64,000 nt of DNA from Hemileia vastatrix (Eukaryota; Basidiomycota; Pucciniomycetes; Pucciniales; Zaghouaniaceae), in contig JASXTE010000001.1 in NCBI GenBank assembly GCA_030280995.1, positions 3,470,001-3,534,000 of the forward strand, written 5' to 3'. Shown piece by piece: positions 1-12,215 of the stretch. Numbering within the stretch: the first letter of the stretch is position 1; every line of letters begins with the position of its first letter. The notes beneath the pieces were generated by a model. It was not told the DNA's origin, ran no database searches, and saw nothing but the letters and a program-made list of their open reading frames with translations. The translations under genes and the position numbers were made by a program.

Positions 1-377
1 TAGCAGTGACATCATCTGGATTGAAGGCCTGTGCACTCCAGTGGATTTTGGTATAAGTAAGGGAGGATTTTGGTGGTTATTGGACATCACTTAATTATGA
101 AAATTCAAATAAACATTATAACACAATTCTTATCATTTAGAAATGTATTATAAAGCCTTTATAAATTGATATTATCTATATATATGCTATAACTATATTA
201 TATTCATCTATTTTCCACCACTAGCACGCATTTAAATCCAAGTATTGTGAGTTTTATTTGAGTATAACTATTTTATTAGTCTTCCCCTAAGATTTAATCA
301 CTAAATAATTTACCAATAAGTAGTAGGAACATTAATAAATACTATTAAATCATACTTATATACTAGATACACTGACA
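1..377 (+). repeat. 5' LTR of element A, 3' part only
   Basis: These bases match the end of the 3' LTR at 8477-8853 nearly base for base, starting at TAGCAGTGACATCATC and ending in CTGACA. The first roughly 800 bases of the LTR lie before the window. Confidence 0.92.
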
Positions 378-888
378 ATTGGGGGTCTTTCCTTAATTTT
401 TACTTATTATTTAGTATATAAGCCTTGGGACGTGATTTTTACTTTAGTATAGCTCAAAACAAACCAAATATTTGGGTCTGCTGCATATTGGTGGGTCATC
501 ATAACTCAGTGATTGCGGAAAAGAACCCTTATAATAATTGTACTAATTTTTTATAATAAAAATTAGGTATTTACAGTAGTAACTGTACCCAATATAAACA
601 CAATTTTACTTGGTATTTGGTCACCAATATAGCATCCAATTAAATTGGTATTTGGTTAAAGCTTGGTAAGCTATTAATTCACCTTTATAAAGGTCTAGTT
701 AAACTTATTATTTTATTTTTAGCATATTTTTTTGAATTTTTATTACATTTTATTTAAATAAATAAAGATTTAAATTCAGGGTAAGCTACAGTGCTTTTTA
801 TAAGTAATAACATTGCTAATACTTTTAATCTACTAATTCCAATAGGTTTTCCTTTCTGTAGATGTGATATATTGTTATTTTTATCAAT
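378..888 (+). promoter_or_regulatory. Leader of element A with primer-binding site
   Basis: Untranslated leader between the LTR and the first ATG. A likely minus-strand primer-binding site, TTGGGGGTC, starts 2 nt after the LTR end (379-387), the same place as in B, C and D. The tRNA that would prime from it was not identified. The leader contains short repeats of TTGGTATTTGG and its partial complement around 590-660 that could fold. Confidence 0.6.
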
Positions 889-1294
889 ATGAGTTCTCCC
901 CAGGACAATGTAAGTGAAAAGCCTGCTTTTAATACCTGGTCTAAAGCTAACAAAAACATTGCTCCAGGACATAACCATGGAGGGTCAGTCATACCCCCAG
1001 GCAGAGCAAATGAGCATAGAGGAAAAAGATGCCCTCTTAAAAAAGATTACCATAAAAAAGATGTCTCCTCCTCTACAGGATCAACTATCCCATCTTGAAA
1101 AACAGGTATTGAAGTTGGAGGAATCAAAGTCCCTCATGCTCAAGGAGGTAGAAAAATTACAGAACAATTGCAAGGTAGGATTCCAGCAGATGAACCAATC
1201 ATTGGCAGAGCTAAAGGAAGGCCAGCCAAGTCAGCAACCCCCTACCTCAGGAGGGTCACATCACTTCCAGGAGAATATACTGGTAGACAAATAA
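889..1294 (+). pseudogene. Spliced small coiled-coil ORF of element A, truncated
   Basis: Start codon at 889 and seven codons (MSSPQDN), then a GTAAGT donor at 910. A CTAAC branch-like site and a CCAG acceptor ending at 967 define a 58-nt intron. Splicing joins the ATG in frame to the alternative reading frame at 968 (DITMEG...). The product has a conserved block (MSIEEKDALLKK), a coiled coil rich in Q, L and E, and would continue to KWKWDW. In this copy the Trp codon after VDK is TAA, so the protein ends early at 1294. It matches the B copy closely. Function is unknown. It is probably a Gag-like or accessory protein of the element. Confidence 0.6.
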
Positions 1295-1437
1295 AAGTGG
1301 GATTGGTTCCATCAACAATGGTCCAGTCACAACTGCAACAAGGATCCTCCTCCTCATCAGACTTCCTCAGTTCACCCCTACAAGGGAAAAAAAAGGCACC
1401 AAAAATCAGGGCTCACACAAAATCCCCTGGTAAGTAG

Positions 1438-3240
1438 ATTACCCTCTCAGATTGAACACAATACTGATAATTACAATGTAGGTAATATTATTGATGTAAA
1501 ATCTGTGCAGAAAATAGAGGAGAACTTAAGAGAATTAGGTTTTAGTGTAGATACACCTGACTTGTATTTTGTCAATAACAACAGTATTATTTATAATGCA
1601 GTTATTACTCAGTTGCCACCACTTACTAGTGAGATGAGAAGTTCACAAGAGAGTGAGAGAATTGAGAAGGAAGACTTGGAGTATTTTAATAATAATCCAA
1701 CTGTGCATAGAATTGTTTCAGCATTGTGGAATAGAATGACTGATTGTGAGGAACAGACAGTTAAGCTCACAATTAATACAATTTCATCCTTAACATTAAA
1801 TATTTCTCAACTGGCAACACATAATAAAGAATTAGGGAATGAACATTTGTCTCTAACTCTTAAATATGATTCATTAAGTAATAAATATAATGAACTTTCA
1901 AACAAATTCTGTGAGTTGGAAAAATTGTATGAAACACATTTATTGAAAACTGAATCAAGAACTAAGTTATCTTTTTCCCAGACAAATCAAAGTGTCTCTG
2001 AGCTACTACAAAGATTGACTAAATTTGAGAATGAAACTGCCAATCTACTAATGAACCAGGATAATCATAAGTATACTCAGTATAATAATAATCCTTTCAT
2101 TGGCAAAAGTGAATCTCATTCCTTCCCTACACCACCACAACTAAAACCATCTGGTGGTAGTGTCAAATCTGAAAATGTAAGTCACAAATCTGTACAGGAG
2201 GAAATACAAGACCATTTATAAAGAGTAAATGAGTTGTTGAATTTACCTAAGATTAGTGAAATAAAATCCAATCAAATGAACTGGCCTAAGATAGATCAGT
2301 ACCCAACGTATGATGGGGAAGCTAGCTCTGATTGGCAACATTTTATCCAAAGAATTGACTACTTGAAATTCTCATATAAGTTACCAGATGAAGAAATAAC
2401 ATCAAAATTGATCTCTTTATTTAAGGATGTTGCTTTATTATGGTTTGAAGCTTTTTTGAGTGAGGGTAAAGATTACTCTTGGGCTGAATGGAAACAACTA
2501 ATTGAAAAACAATTTGGAGGCTCTAAATTCAGGCTCACTCAGCAGAGACTTTATGAGACAACTAGTTATAATCCGTTGAATGGTGAAAAAACTATGGTAT
2601 TTTTAATTAATTTAAATAAAATATTAAAAGCCATTGAGCCTAACATGGATTTTAACTTATGGAAAGATAAGATAATATATAAATTACTTATCTCTGTCAG
2701 AGAAATTGGTGTAGCTAGAACAATTAATGTTACTGAATATTCTGACTTTATTAATATTTGCAATGAAATATTATTAAACCATAAGTATGAATCAAGGTAT
2801 TCCACTTAAAAACAAAATGTTGAACCTGTGAAAAATCAGAATTTAAAAACACTTCAGGAGAAGCAGAAAAAACCTACTGCACCTGTAGTAACAAAAAAGT
2901 ATGAGACAAATACTTGTTATAAGTGTAACAAACCTTGGGTTAAAGGTCACAAATGTGAGAAAAATATAAATATTGTTGAAAATCAACGTGAATCTGAAAC
3001 TGAAACTGAAAAAAGTAAAGAATCAAGTGATTATGACAGCAATATCTCATATAGTGATGAAATTGAAGTCTGTATGTTGGAAGATTAATTGTCCATCTTT
3101 GACAATCCAATATTAAATATGGACTCAAATGAATCTTTAATGAATTTTGAGGATGCTGAAATCATTAAATATATACAAGCTGATAACTTTAGAATGACAC
3201 CTATCATGGTTCCAGCTATCATTTCTGGTGAAAATTTTTA
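1438..3240 (+). pseudogene. gag region of element A (capsid and zinc knuckle), broken
   Basis: Gag part of the polyprotein, which forms the particle that packages element RNA. Open pieces are 1505-2221, 2234-2809, 2828-3088 and 3089-3367, all in one frame. They are separated by single-codon stops that are sense codons in B (TCA to TAA near 2219, TAT to TAA near 2807, GAT to TAA near 3086). The retrotransposon capsid domain lies around 2280-2790 (NWPKIDQYPTYDGEASSDWQ onward). The nucleic-acid-binding knuckle at about 2914-2955 has the spacing CX2CX7HXC, a variant common in Ty3/gypsy elements of plants and fungi. Coiled-coil sequence precedes the capsid. Confidence 0.88.
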
Positions 3241-4054
3241 TATAGTATTGGACACAGGAGCTTCTGGTTCTGTTGTTTCTAATAATACATTGCAGAAATT
3301 GATAGTGAATATAAGTCTAAGCTTGAACCCCTTCAAATTAAAAATTGGAGAGGTTTTGGATCAGTAATACATCCCATTGGTAGATACAAAGCTGCTGTTT
3401 TCTTTAAACATCAACATGGTTATGTAAGAGTAACTTGTGACTTTGTAGTAATGGATAATACTAAGTGTAGTAACTGTTTTATCATTGGAAATGATATTCT
3501 GACTAAGTTTGGTGTAAAATTAGACCCTGCTAATAAAAATTTTACAATTGGCATGAATGGTAAAAGGAAATTTAAAATAAATTCTTTTAACACAGTCTTA
3601 CACATTGAGCCAGTAACAAATATTACATGCAAAGGAAGAGAATCCAATGAGATGGAAATTCTGGAAACAGAAATTTCAAAAGCATCATTTGGCACTCAGA
3701 TAAGTGAAGCTGAGAAAAATAATATTTTGGAATTAATTAAAGCATTTCCAATGGCTTTTTCACATGGTACAAATGAACTTAGCCTTGTAAATAATCATGA
3801 AATAAAGATTAGTTTAACTTGTGATATGGATAATATTCCTGCTAGTCTTAAAAAAACCATACCCTGCTTCACCAATGAAAAGGAAAGACATAGAGAATAA
3901 TATTAAGATGTTATTAAAAATGAAAATTCTTGAAAAGTTTGAAACTAAACCAAAACATTGTGTAATACCACCAGTGCTAATCTCTTATGAACAAGATAAA
4001 GCAAGACTGTGCGGTGATTATGGAGCCTTAAATACATTTACAGTAGTTGATATT
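3241..4054 (+). pseudogene. Protease and start of RT of element A, broken
   Basis: The aspartic protease active site LDTGAS is at about 3247-3264. A 1-nt deletion near 3296 and another frame change near 3850 break the frame relative to B. The N-terminal RT block (RLCGDYGALNTFTV) follows at about 4006-4050, where the coding sequence is interrupted by the solo LTR at 4055. The protease would cut the polyprotein into mature parts. This copy cannot make it intact. Confidence 0.86.
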
Positions 4055-4860
4055 TGTCAGCCAGGCTACTAGACTTAACCAGTAAAATAATTAATTATCT
4101 TACTGAGATGAAGCCACACCTTTTAATCCTTATTAATAATTAGTTATTTACTAACTACTTATGTATTACTTACAACTAACTAGCTAAGTACAATAAGTAA
4201 TGTAAATAATTAATAAAAATAAGTAATTGTCACATCCATTTTTACTCCCTAACACTGTGCTCAATAATACAGATGAGAGGGAATAAAAATAGTATTAAAA
4301 ATGTAAAAAATATAAAAAGAAGAAACTTTTCAAATTCCTTTATTTAGATTTTTTTGAATCTCCATTTTAAATCAAATGTTTTTGTACTAAATGTGACAGA
4401 CCAAGGGATTCTAATTTTTATTTCAAATAAAATGATACCTTTTATTTAAGCACTATTTAGTATATCTTTTATTATTTCACATATACTCTTTATTTAGTTT
4501 CTTTTTTCTCACACCCTTGTATCAGGTGGTGTTAACTCCATGTCTTTATTTCTCACATCTTTGCCTATAAAAAGGCCCTCTCTTTTTGTACTTTTCAGTC
4601 ATTACTCACTTACTTACTTATATTATTAAAACAATTACTGCATTTAAATATTTATTACTATTAATTATTGTTTTTAGTACTTACAACTACGTAGTTCTAA
4701 CTCATTAATTATAAAAATAATTAAAATTCTACCACTTATTATTGAGTAAATAATCTTAAAGATAGGAAAATACGTACCTGAGTTTGAAACCATTAAAAAT
4801 CGTTGTTACCGCCATTGGACTTCCCTATAAAACCTTCTAGACTTGAAAGAGACCCTCACA
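4055..4860 (+). repeat. Solo LTR of the C family inserted in element A pol
   Basis: An 806-bp segment begins TGTCAGCCAGGC, ends CCCTCACA and is flanked by the 5-bp duplication ATATT (4050-4054 and 4861-4865). Removing it restores the RT sequence seen in B. It matches, in opposite orientation, both LTRs of element C (27933-28736 and 35671-36475). It carries a TATAAAAAGG promoter-like motif near 4565. No internal element sequence is present, so it is a recombination remnant. Confidence 0.92.
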
Positions 4861-7559
4861 ATATTTATCCCTTGCCAAGGATTGCCTCTATACATGCTAC
4901 CCTTAAAGGTGCTAAGTATATAAGTTGCTTAGATGGCGATAAAGGGTACCATCAAATTCCTGTTGAAAAGAATTCACAGGACTTTTTGTTGATAACAACA
5001 CACATGGGAGTTTATAAATATTTCAGGATGCCATTTGGACCAAAAAATGCTCCATCAGTATTTCAGAAGTTAATGGATATAAAATTCCATAATGAAATGA
5101 TTGAGGTATGGTTAATGGTATACATTGATGACATCATAGTGTTCTCTAAGACATATGATGAAAACTTAATCCATTTAAAGAAGTTATTTCAGAAAATGGA
5201 TGAAATAAAAATGACCCTTGCATTGAAAAAATGTAAATTTGGGTTTGAATCTTTAAAAGTGCTTGGTCATATTGTATCTGGCTTACAAATATGTGTAGAC
5301 CAAAATAAGGTGGCTGCAATAAAGAATATTGTCATTCCTCAAAATGTAAAGGATGTACAATCTTTTCTTGGTATGTGTGGTTATTATAGACAATATATAA
5401 AAAACTACCAATTAATTGCTGCACCATTGACCACACTGATAAAGAAATAAGAAGCTTTCATTTGAAATAATGAAAGACAACAGGCTTTTGATAAGTTGAA
5501 AGAGAGTTTAATGACAGCTCCTATCTTGGGATTACCAGATTTCCAATAACTTTTTTTATTATATACAGATGCAAGTTTTATTGGTCTGGGTGCTGCTTTG
5601 CATCAAAAACAACTTATTGAAGGAAAAATTTCAGAAGTAGTAATTTGCTATATTTCACATACTCTAAGAAGTAGTGAATTGAAATATGGTGCTACTCAAA
5701 TTAAATGTTTGGCAGTAGTATGGGCTCTTGAGAAGCTACATTATTACCTTGAAGACCAAAAATTTGAGTTAATAACTGACTGTAGTGCAGTTAAGTCACT
5801 ATTAAACATGAAAACTCCTAATAGACACATGTTTAGATGGCAATTAGATGTACAAGAATACAGAGGATGGATGACTATTACACATAGAGCAGGAACATTA
5901 CACTCTAATGTAGATTTTTTATCTAGAGTACCTCTGCCTAATAATGATGATAATCCTGCTTATGTTCCTGAAACAGATATTATTAACATTTATGGCATTT
6001 ATATTGTAGATCTTGAGGATGAATTTATGCAATTAATTTTTGATATGTATGCTTCAGATCCTAACTTGAGTAAACTCACTACAATATTAAATGATCCATC
6101 TAATGCTTCAATGAATGTTTTTATAAAAACATTACCAAATAAGTATAAAGAAGCATTAGAAAAAGGAAAATTTTCCATTGAGGATGGTTTTATATATTAA
6201 AGGAAAAAATTAAGTAATGTAATTGTAATTTCCCCTTCAATGAAGGAGTTAATGTTAAGTATATGTCATGATGATATATTAGCAGGTCATTTTGACTACC
6301 ATAAAACATTAACCAGAGTATAAAACACAGCTTGGTGGATTAACATGTCTGAGGATTTTCAAAAATATGTTGAGACATGTGATTCTTGTCAAAAATCTAA
6401 AAGATTAGCAGGCAAAAGAGCTGGTTTATAACAACAAATTGAACAACCAAAAGCTTCATGGGAAATAATTAACATGGAATTTGTAACAGGTGTGCCAATA
6501 GCAGGGCATAAGAGTTATAACTCCTGCTGGGAAATTGTAGATAGATTTACAAAAATGTGTAAATTTATTCCTACCCACAAAGAGGTTTCTGCAAAGGACT
6601 TAGATTTTTTATGGTGGACACAAATGTTAAATACAGCAGGTTTCCCCAAAGCAATAGTTTCTGACAGAGATCCTAAATTTACGTCTGAGTTCTGGACATC
6701 ACTTATGGATGTTTCAGGGTGTCAATTAAAACTTTCTACAGCACACCATTCACAAACTGATGGGCTAGCAGAAAGAATAATAAAAACTCTGGAAGATATG
6801 ATAAGAAGATATTGTGCTTTTGGTCTTAACTTTAAAGACAATGACAAATTCACGCATGATTGGGTAACCCTTATCCCAGGTTTAGAATTTGCATACAATA
6901 GTACAGTACATTCTGTCATTGGCAAAAAGCCATTTGAGTTATGGTTGGGTTATGTACCTATTACCCCTGCTAAAACTCTTAATAAATTACCTAGATTTGA
7001 TACCCATCCAGGTACTAAATCTTTTCTTCAGATGCAAGAATTATGCATAAAACATGCTCAAGAATGTATAAATAAGGCGTTTGAGTATGAGAAGAAAAGA
7101 TGGGATAAAGCCCATAAAGAACAAATGTTCAAAGAGGATGATGAAATCCTTATTTCTACACTACATTTCAATTTAATTGGTAATGTTAAATTGAAGGATC
7201 CATTCATTGGACCATTTGTAGTAAAAAAGATGGTTGGTAACAATGCTGTTGAGGTTATTCTATATGCACCTGATGATAGAAAACATCCAGTATTTCCTAT
7301 TTCTCTTATAAAACCATACCATTCTAATGATACTGCTATATTTCCAAGAACATCAGGAAGGCATAATAAACAGCAACCTGAAGAAATAGTGGAAAAGGCA
7401 GAAATTGAAAAGATACTTAAAAAGAGACACCTGACTAAAGAAAAGGGAGTTAAGTATCTATTAAGATTTAAAAATAAATCAAGTGAATATGACCAGTGGA
7501 TTCCAGAACATGAAATCTCTGATCTTAAAAATCTCTTGAAAAAATTTAAATCAAAATAA
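4861..7559 (+). pseudogene. RT, RNase H, integrase and chromodomain of element A, broken
   Basis: Open pieces are 4803-5450 (its first codons come from the inserted LTR), 5598-6200 and 6474-7559. RT carries the YIDD catalytic box at about 5120-5131. RNase H begins with YTDAS near 5563. The integrase zinc-binding end (CHDDILAGHF, CDSC) lies near 6267-6390. The catalytic core has Asp near 6475, SDRDPKF near 6660 and the catalytic Glu in AERI near 6769. A chromodomain-like end (AEIEKILKKRHL..LLRFKNK) closes the protein at 7557. Stops at about 5448, 5465, 5549, 6198, 6321 and 6428 are sense codons in B or D. Confidence 0.9.
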
Positions 7560-7677
7560 TACTGTTTAATTCAGTATATGTAAAATAGAAATTTAAAAAA
7601 AATTATTTTTCTATTCACTCCTTACTTTTTAATTAAAATGTCTTAACATTTTCTTATTGTTTTTTTGAATGAGGGAG

Positions 7678-8853
7678 TGTCAGCCTAAGTATCTCCAGGG
7701 CTGAGTAATTCTTATGTTTAAAATAAGATAACCTTAAGTACATTAAGCTTATATCTTAAAAATAAATTTAAAACAATAATATATATGATTATTTTACATA
7801 TATATATAATTATTACTCTATTATATAAATTATAGTAGTTTAAATAGCTTATCCATAGCTTAATAATACTTATTAAGGTGTTAATGGAGTCATAATATAC
7901 TTACCTAAAGTGATATTAAGTAATTATTGACATACATAAGCTTATATGTATACATAAATCTCATATTCAGTGAAATAAGCAGTATATTATGTATATTTAG
8001 GACTATAAGTGGGTTTTAGCCTCTTAATAGCCTATAACCTTTGTTTTTCTGATTATTTTAGGTCATATGGATGTATCCAGTGGACTCACAATGCCCATAG
8101 AAGCATATACATCTATTTCATGTGCATACACTCAGTTTGGACACCTTAATCTGCTTCCTTGGATAGATATTCACAGATTTATGGGTTGGGAGGTCACTGC
8201 TGGGTTAATATGGATGCTTGGAGATGTTTTTGGGGGCTTGTACATTTCATTTGTCTCCCTTATATGCTTTGGGTTTCATTATATTCTCTTTGGATGAGTT
8301 ATTTTACTTTTTTCTTTATGGTATCTGCTTTTATCTGGATTTTCTATTTATGGTATGGGTCTGTGTTATCATTAATTGTGATGGAGGGTCTTTACTGGAG
8401 GTCTGGGTGCTGAATCTGCTTGAATTGGATGCTATAGGGAGGTGATGGGCCCTCACAGTGCTGTAATTGCCGGGGATAGCAGTGACATCATCTGGATTGA
8501 AGGTCTGTGCACTCCAGTGGATTTTGGTATAAGTAAGGGACAATTTTGGCGGTTATTAGACATCACTTACTTACTAAAATTCAAATAAACATTATAACAC
8601 AATTATTATAATTTATAAATATATTATAAAGCCTTTATAAATTGATATTATCTTTATATAAGCTATAACTATATTATATTCATCTATTTTCCACTACTAG
8701 CATGCATTTAAATCCAAGTATTGTGAGGTTTATTTGAGTATAACTATTTTATTAGTCTTTCCCTGAGGTTTAATTACTAAATCATTTATCAATAAGTAGT
8801 AGGACCATTAATAAATACTATTAAATCATACTTATATACTAGATACTCTGACA
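7678..8853 (+). repeat. 3' LTR of element A
   Basis: Starts TGTCAGCCTAAG directly after the purine tract GAGGGAG (7671-7677), itself preceded by a T-rich stretch, and ends CTGACA; 1176 bp. The last 377 bases match positions 1-377. A GC-richer core around 8390-8490 (GGTGATGGGCCCTCACAG) stands out in otherwise AT-rich DNA and is shared with the B LTRs and with the fragment at 63102-63925. Confidence 0.93.
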
Positions 8854-9316
8854 CACAGTCTACTCATCTTTATGAGGTGGGGAACAATCAACCCAACTTA
8901 AAATAATATGATGCAGGGTGGAAGAAAAGAACCTCAGGCTGATGATAATTAGTAGAAAACAAAGATCAATATATACTTAATGTTAGCAAAGTAAAGAGAA
9001 TGTAACATGAAATAATAATAATAATCATTATATAACTTTACCTGAAGATAATTAGGAGCAAACAGAGATGGAAAAATTAATGAGTGTTGCAATCTTTGTA
9101 TACTCTCAACTACCATCAGCATAGTTTAATAATTAATGTATGTTTCAATAAGATTAATGTAATTATTTTCACAGGAAGATGTATTTGTATGTATCCATAT
9201 GTATAAATGTAGCTGAACAAGTGACACAAGAATAATGATGAAAATAGACAAGTTGTCTGAAGGAGACAACTAAGAAAACAGCTTAAAAGCTAACACTCAC
9301 CACTTTTCAAAAATTA
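8854..9316. other. Unassigned spacer between A and H1
   Basis: AT-rich sequence with no open frame of note and no match that I recognise elsewhere in the window. Confidence 0.5.
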
Positions 9317-9616
9317 GGTGGTATCAATGATAAGGGATCCACAATTAACTCAATTGCAGATAAAAATCATTATACCCCAATTATCTTCCACAATTATTTT
9401 TGCTAATAATTGGGTTATTAGGCCTTTTACATGTCAATGTTCACCTCTATCTGACATTTTATCCTCAATTTTTCATAACCACATCTTGAACAACTTTCTT
9501 GATGTGCCAGCCTCCCTACCTTGCTGCACATTCCCATACTGTCCTTCTATTGGATCAGAACCCCTCCCCATCTCATCTGTTTGTTTCTTCTACTTTTCAT
9601 CTTCAAATATCTTAAC

Positions 9617-10110
9617 ATGCCTAGTTGTCATAAATCTTCTCAAAGTCAGCCTTTACCCAGTTTTCTTCAAATCTCATTACTCCCTCTTTCCCCCAATTAG
9701 CTGTGAAATCAACAACTGTTCAACTAAAAAAAGATGATAATCTCATACTTATCAGCTAGCTGAAAATTAATACTAATTATGATTCTTGTTTTGGTACTGA
9801 GAATGCAACTAAAGCAGGATGGCCCCCTGCTTTAAAAGTCAATGGATATCTTCTAATGGCCAATGAATTAAAAAATAATACAAAGGGAAGGATTAATCTT
9901 TTGCCTAAACAGATGTCTGAATGCTTCAAACTCTATCAATCCAAATACAAGAAGGCTAAGACTCTTTCATCTTCCACAGGTTTTGGTATGTTCATATTTC
10001 ATTCCAAACTTTTTTCAAGTCAAAAAATTTACACATCTTACTTGAAAATTTGGAAATACCCCCCCCCTACAACATTACCAAATTTTCATTTTAATTTCAT
10101 TAAAAATTAA
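9617..10110 (+). pseudogene. Harbinger accessory DNA-binding-type gene, H1 remnant
   Basis: Homologous to the first exon of the intact gene at 39525 in H3. The start context (MPSCHKSSQSQP), the block LKKDDNLILIS and the block NELKNNTKGRINLLPKQMSE are recognisable. The frame is broken by stops around 9735-9760, and the sequence ends soon after SSSTGFG, so later exons are missing. In H3 this family has a trihelix/Myb-like N-terminal half; its presumed job is to bind transposon ends or partner with the transposase. Confidence 0.65.
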
Positions 10111-10357
10111 TTTAATCAATTAAAAAAAACAACCAAGTAAAGGAATCTCAAATACTATCTGCCAATTATTTCATGAGCAAAGTCAAAGAAAACATGTGAC
10201 AAGAAAGGTATTATGAACTCATTCATAGAATAAAATTTAATGAATACCTTTATACAGCACAGGGACTTGATGGTACAATACCTAAAGTTAATTTATTATC
10301 TTTAATCACTAATAAATTAAAAGTTTAAGAAAGAAAAATAAAAAATTTGGAAATCCT

Positions 10358-10900
10358 TTAATTACCATATTTAGAACCCCTCCCTAATGTTTTACTAGAC
10401 ATTGACCATTCACCCCTTACTTTACTTACCTGGTTTATCAAGCTTTTATTGATCTGGAAAGAACATCCAAAATGACTAAAATATTGGAAAGATTCAAATC
10501 CAGGAGTCACCTTAGTAGTTTGATGATTATCCCATTTCCTAAACCAAAGTCCATGATACATTTATGATCTGGAAAGTATAGTCCACGGCCTTTTATTTTA
10601 GCTGGTGAAGGGATTAGTCTTCCAGTAATAGGATTGATATAACAGAAAAGCAAAAAAGTAAGCATATTGGAATTGGTTTTGTCAACATGGCTCTGGTTAT
10701 AAAATCCTCCATAGGTGATAATAAAATTAGAATAAAAGATATAATTTTTACTGAGTTCAACCCATTCCATATCCATCCAATTGGGAAGTCCAGCTTTCTT
10801 GGCCAGTTTATGATTAGATTGAAATGCACAAATATATAATTTTTTCAAGAAATAGGCCAAGAAATAATTGAGTGATCCTAAGCTTTGGGAGATAAAAGCC
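10358..10900 (-). pseudogene. Tet-like 2OG-Fe(II) oxygenase remnant, H1
   Basis: Two open pieces on the minus strand, 10860-10507 and 10561-10358, overlap through a frameshift. The first holds the block GGFYNQSHVDKTN, with an HxD pair as expected for the iron ligands of 2-oxoglutarate dioxygenases, then GLYFPDHKCIMDFGLGNGII. The second holds DNHQTTK, a candidate distal His ligand, and FGCSFQI. Family members oxidise methylated bases in DNA. The assignment is from remembered resemblance to fungal Tet-like proteins. The N-terminal region is absent and the frame is broken. Confidence 0.55.
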
Positions 10901-11253
10901 TAGATAATCATCAGATAAGTGTTTCAAAAGCCTTATTCTCTAAATATGCAATATAAAAACATAAAATAAATTAAGTGAAATTCAGAAAAAAAGGCTCAAC
11001 TTTAAAGGTCAATATCTCAGCAACAAATGAAAAAATTCAAATCCTTTTATTGTAGATTAAAGATAGGCTTCAGAAGAAAATTAATCTAAAAGAAAACTAT
11101 ATTTGACTAAACCTAACCCAAATTCTGACTATTCTTTTCAAAATTTCACAAAAACTTGAAAAGTGAAAATGAAAATTCCAACAAAAAGAAGATAAAAGCC
11201 GAAATAAACATCAGATTAGAGTTTTAGAAGCCTTATTCTCTAATTATGCAATA
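10901..11253. repeat. Conserved noncoding spacer of H1, left half
   Basis: AT-rich spacer upstream of the minus-strand Tet-like remnant. It contains the phrase AGGCTCAACTTTAAAGGTCA and TATCTCAGCAAC, which recur at 13390-13620 and 25350-25570. H2 is inserted at its ATGCAATA, and the spacer continues after 25307. Confidence 0.6.
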
Positions 11254-11560
11254 GGGGGTGTCAGTTCTGGCAAATCCGCACTTACAAATCCGCACTTAAA
11301 TTTGACCAAATCCGCACTTAAATAAGTGCGTATTTCCAAAACACACTAGCCCCAATACTGGTGGATTTCAAAATGAAATAAGTCACTTATTTCACTAAAA
11401 TCCTCACTTTCTCAACCAAAAGTGCTGATTTCACCATCAAGTCCCATTTCACTGATTTGTCAGCATCATCCCATTCATACGCAGCACTCCGCAGCATAAC
11501 ACTTCATAACTCAAAACATTGTACATCACTTACATCTTCATATCATATCATATAAGAGTT

Positions 11561-12215
11561 ATGCCTTCCTCACTTTCAAATCGTGATAAATTACATAAAG
11601 CAATGACTTTCATGGCTCTTGAACTGCTCTTGGACTCTGATTGCAATTCTGATTCTGATCTAGAAGAAGATTTTGTCTTTTTATCAAAAATGGCCACGAA
11701 ATGTTACCTTCTTCCCAGAAAGCCTCAAGTACTTCATACCCCCAAGTACACCATCCAAACACTTCTTAAACTATCTACACCCAGTTTTAGACAGCTGTTC
11801 AGGACTTCTCAGGAATGTTTCCTTAAATTTCTTGAGCTTATTCAGGATCATTCCATATTTCACAATAATTCTCAAAAAGAACAGCGACATCCTTCAATTC
11901 AATTGGCCATCACACTATGTTGTTTGGGTTCAAATGGTAATGGAGCCGCTTTGAAATGTTTAGAAAATGTCTTTTATTTAAGGTATTGTTCAGTTAACAC
12001 TTACACCAAACAATGTATCACTGCCATCAACTCCTTGTAATCTCAACTTCTCACCTGGCCAACAAAAGAAGAGCGACTTGAATCATCTCAGGTTATGCAA
12101 GCAGAGGGCTTCCCAGGATGTATTGTTTTTGTTGATGGTACTGCTATTCCTTTGAGCCAGAAACCTGCTCAAGGTTGAAACAATTACTTTCACGTTCTCG
12201 TCAAAAATTTTCACC
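11561..12215 (+). pseudogene. HARBI1-type DDE transposase, 5' half, H2
   Basis: PIF/Harbinger transposase fragment. The start at 11561 aligns with the start of the H3 copy at 46165 (acidic DSDSDLE block, then FRQLFRTSQ, SIFHNNS, LCCLGSNGNGAA). A stop at 12038-12040 is followed in frame by ESSQVMQAEGFPGC and VDGTAIPLSQKPAQ, which holds the first catalytic Asp of the DDE triad. A second stop follows at about 12176 and homology ends near 12205. The other two catalytic residues are missing, so it cannot be active. Confidence 0.8.

Larger units (their letters stand above)
1..8853 (+). mobile_element. Ty3/gypsy chromovirus A, decayed, left end outside window
   Basis: LTR retrotransposon read left to right: the end of a 5' LTR (1-377), a leader with a primer-binding site, a broken gag-pol (889-7559), a purine tract (7671-7677) and a complete 3' LTR (7678-8853). 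The order protease, RT, RNase H, integrase, chromodomain places it in the chromovirus branch of Ty3/gypsy. It is closely related to element B at 14537-24858. The reading frame has many stop codons and at least three frameshifts, and it is split by a solo LTR of another family, so it cannot encode a working polyprotein. Target duplication cannot be checked because the left end is missing. Confidence 0.93.
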
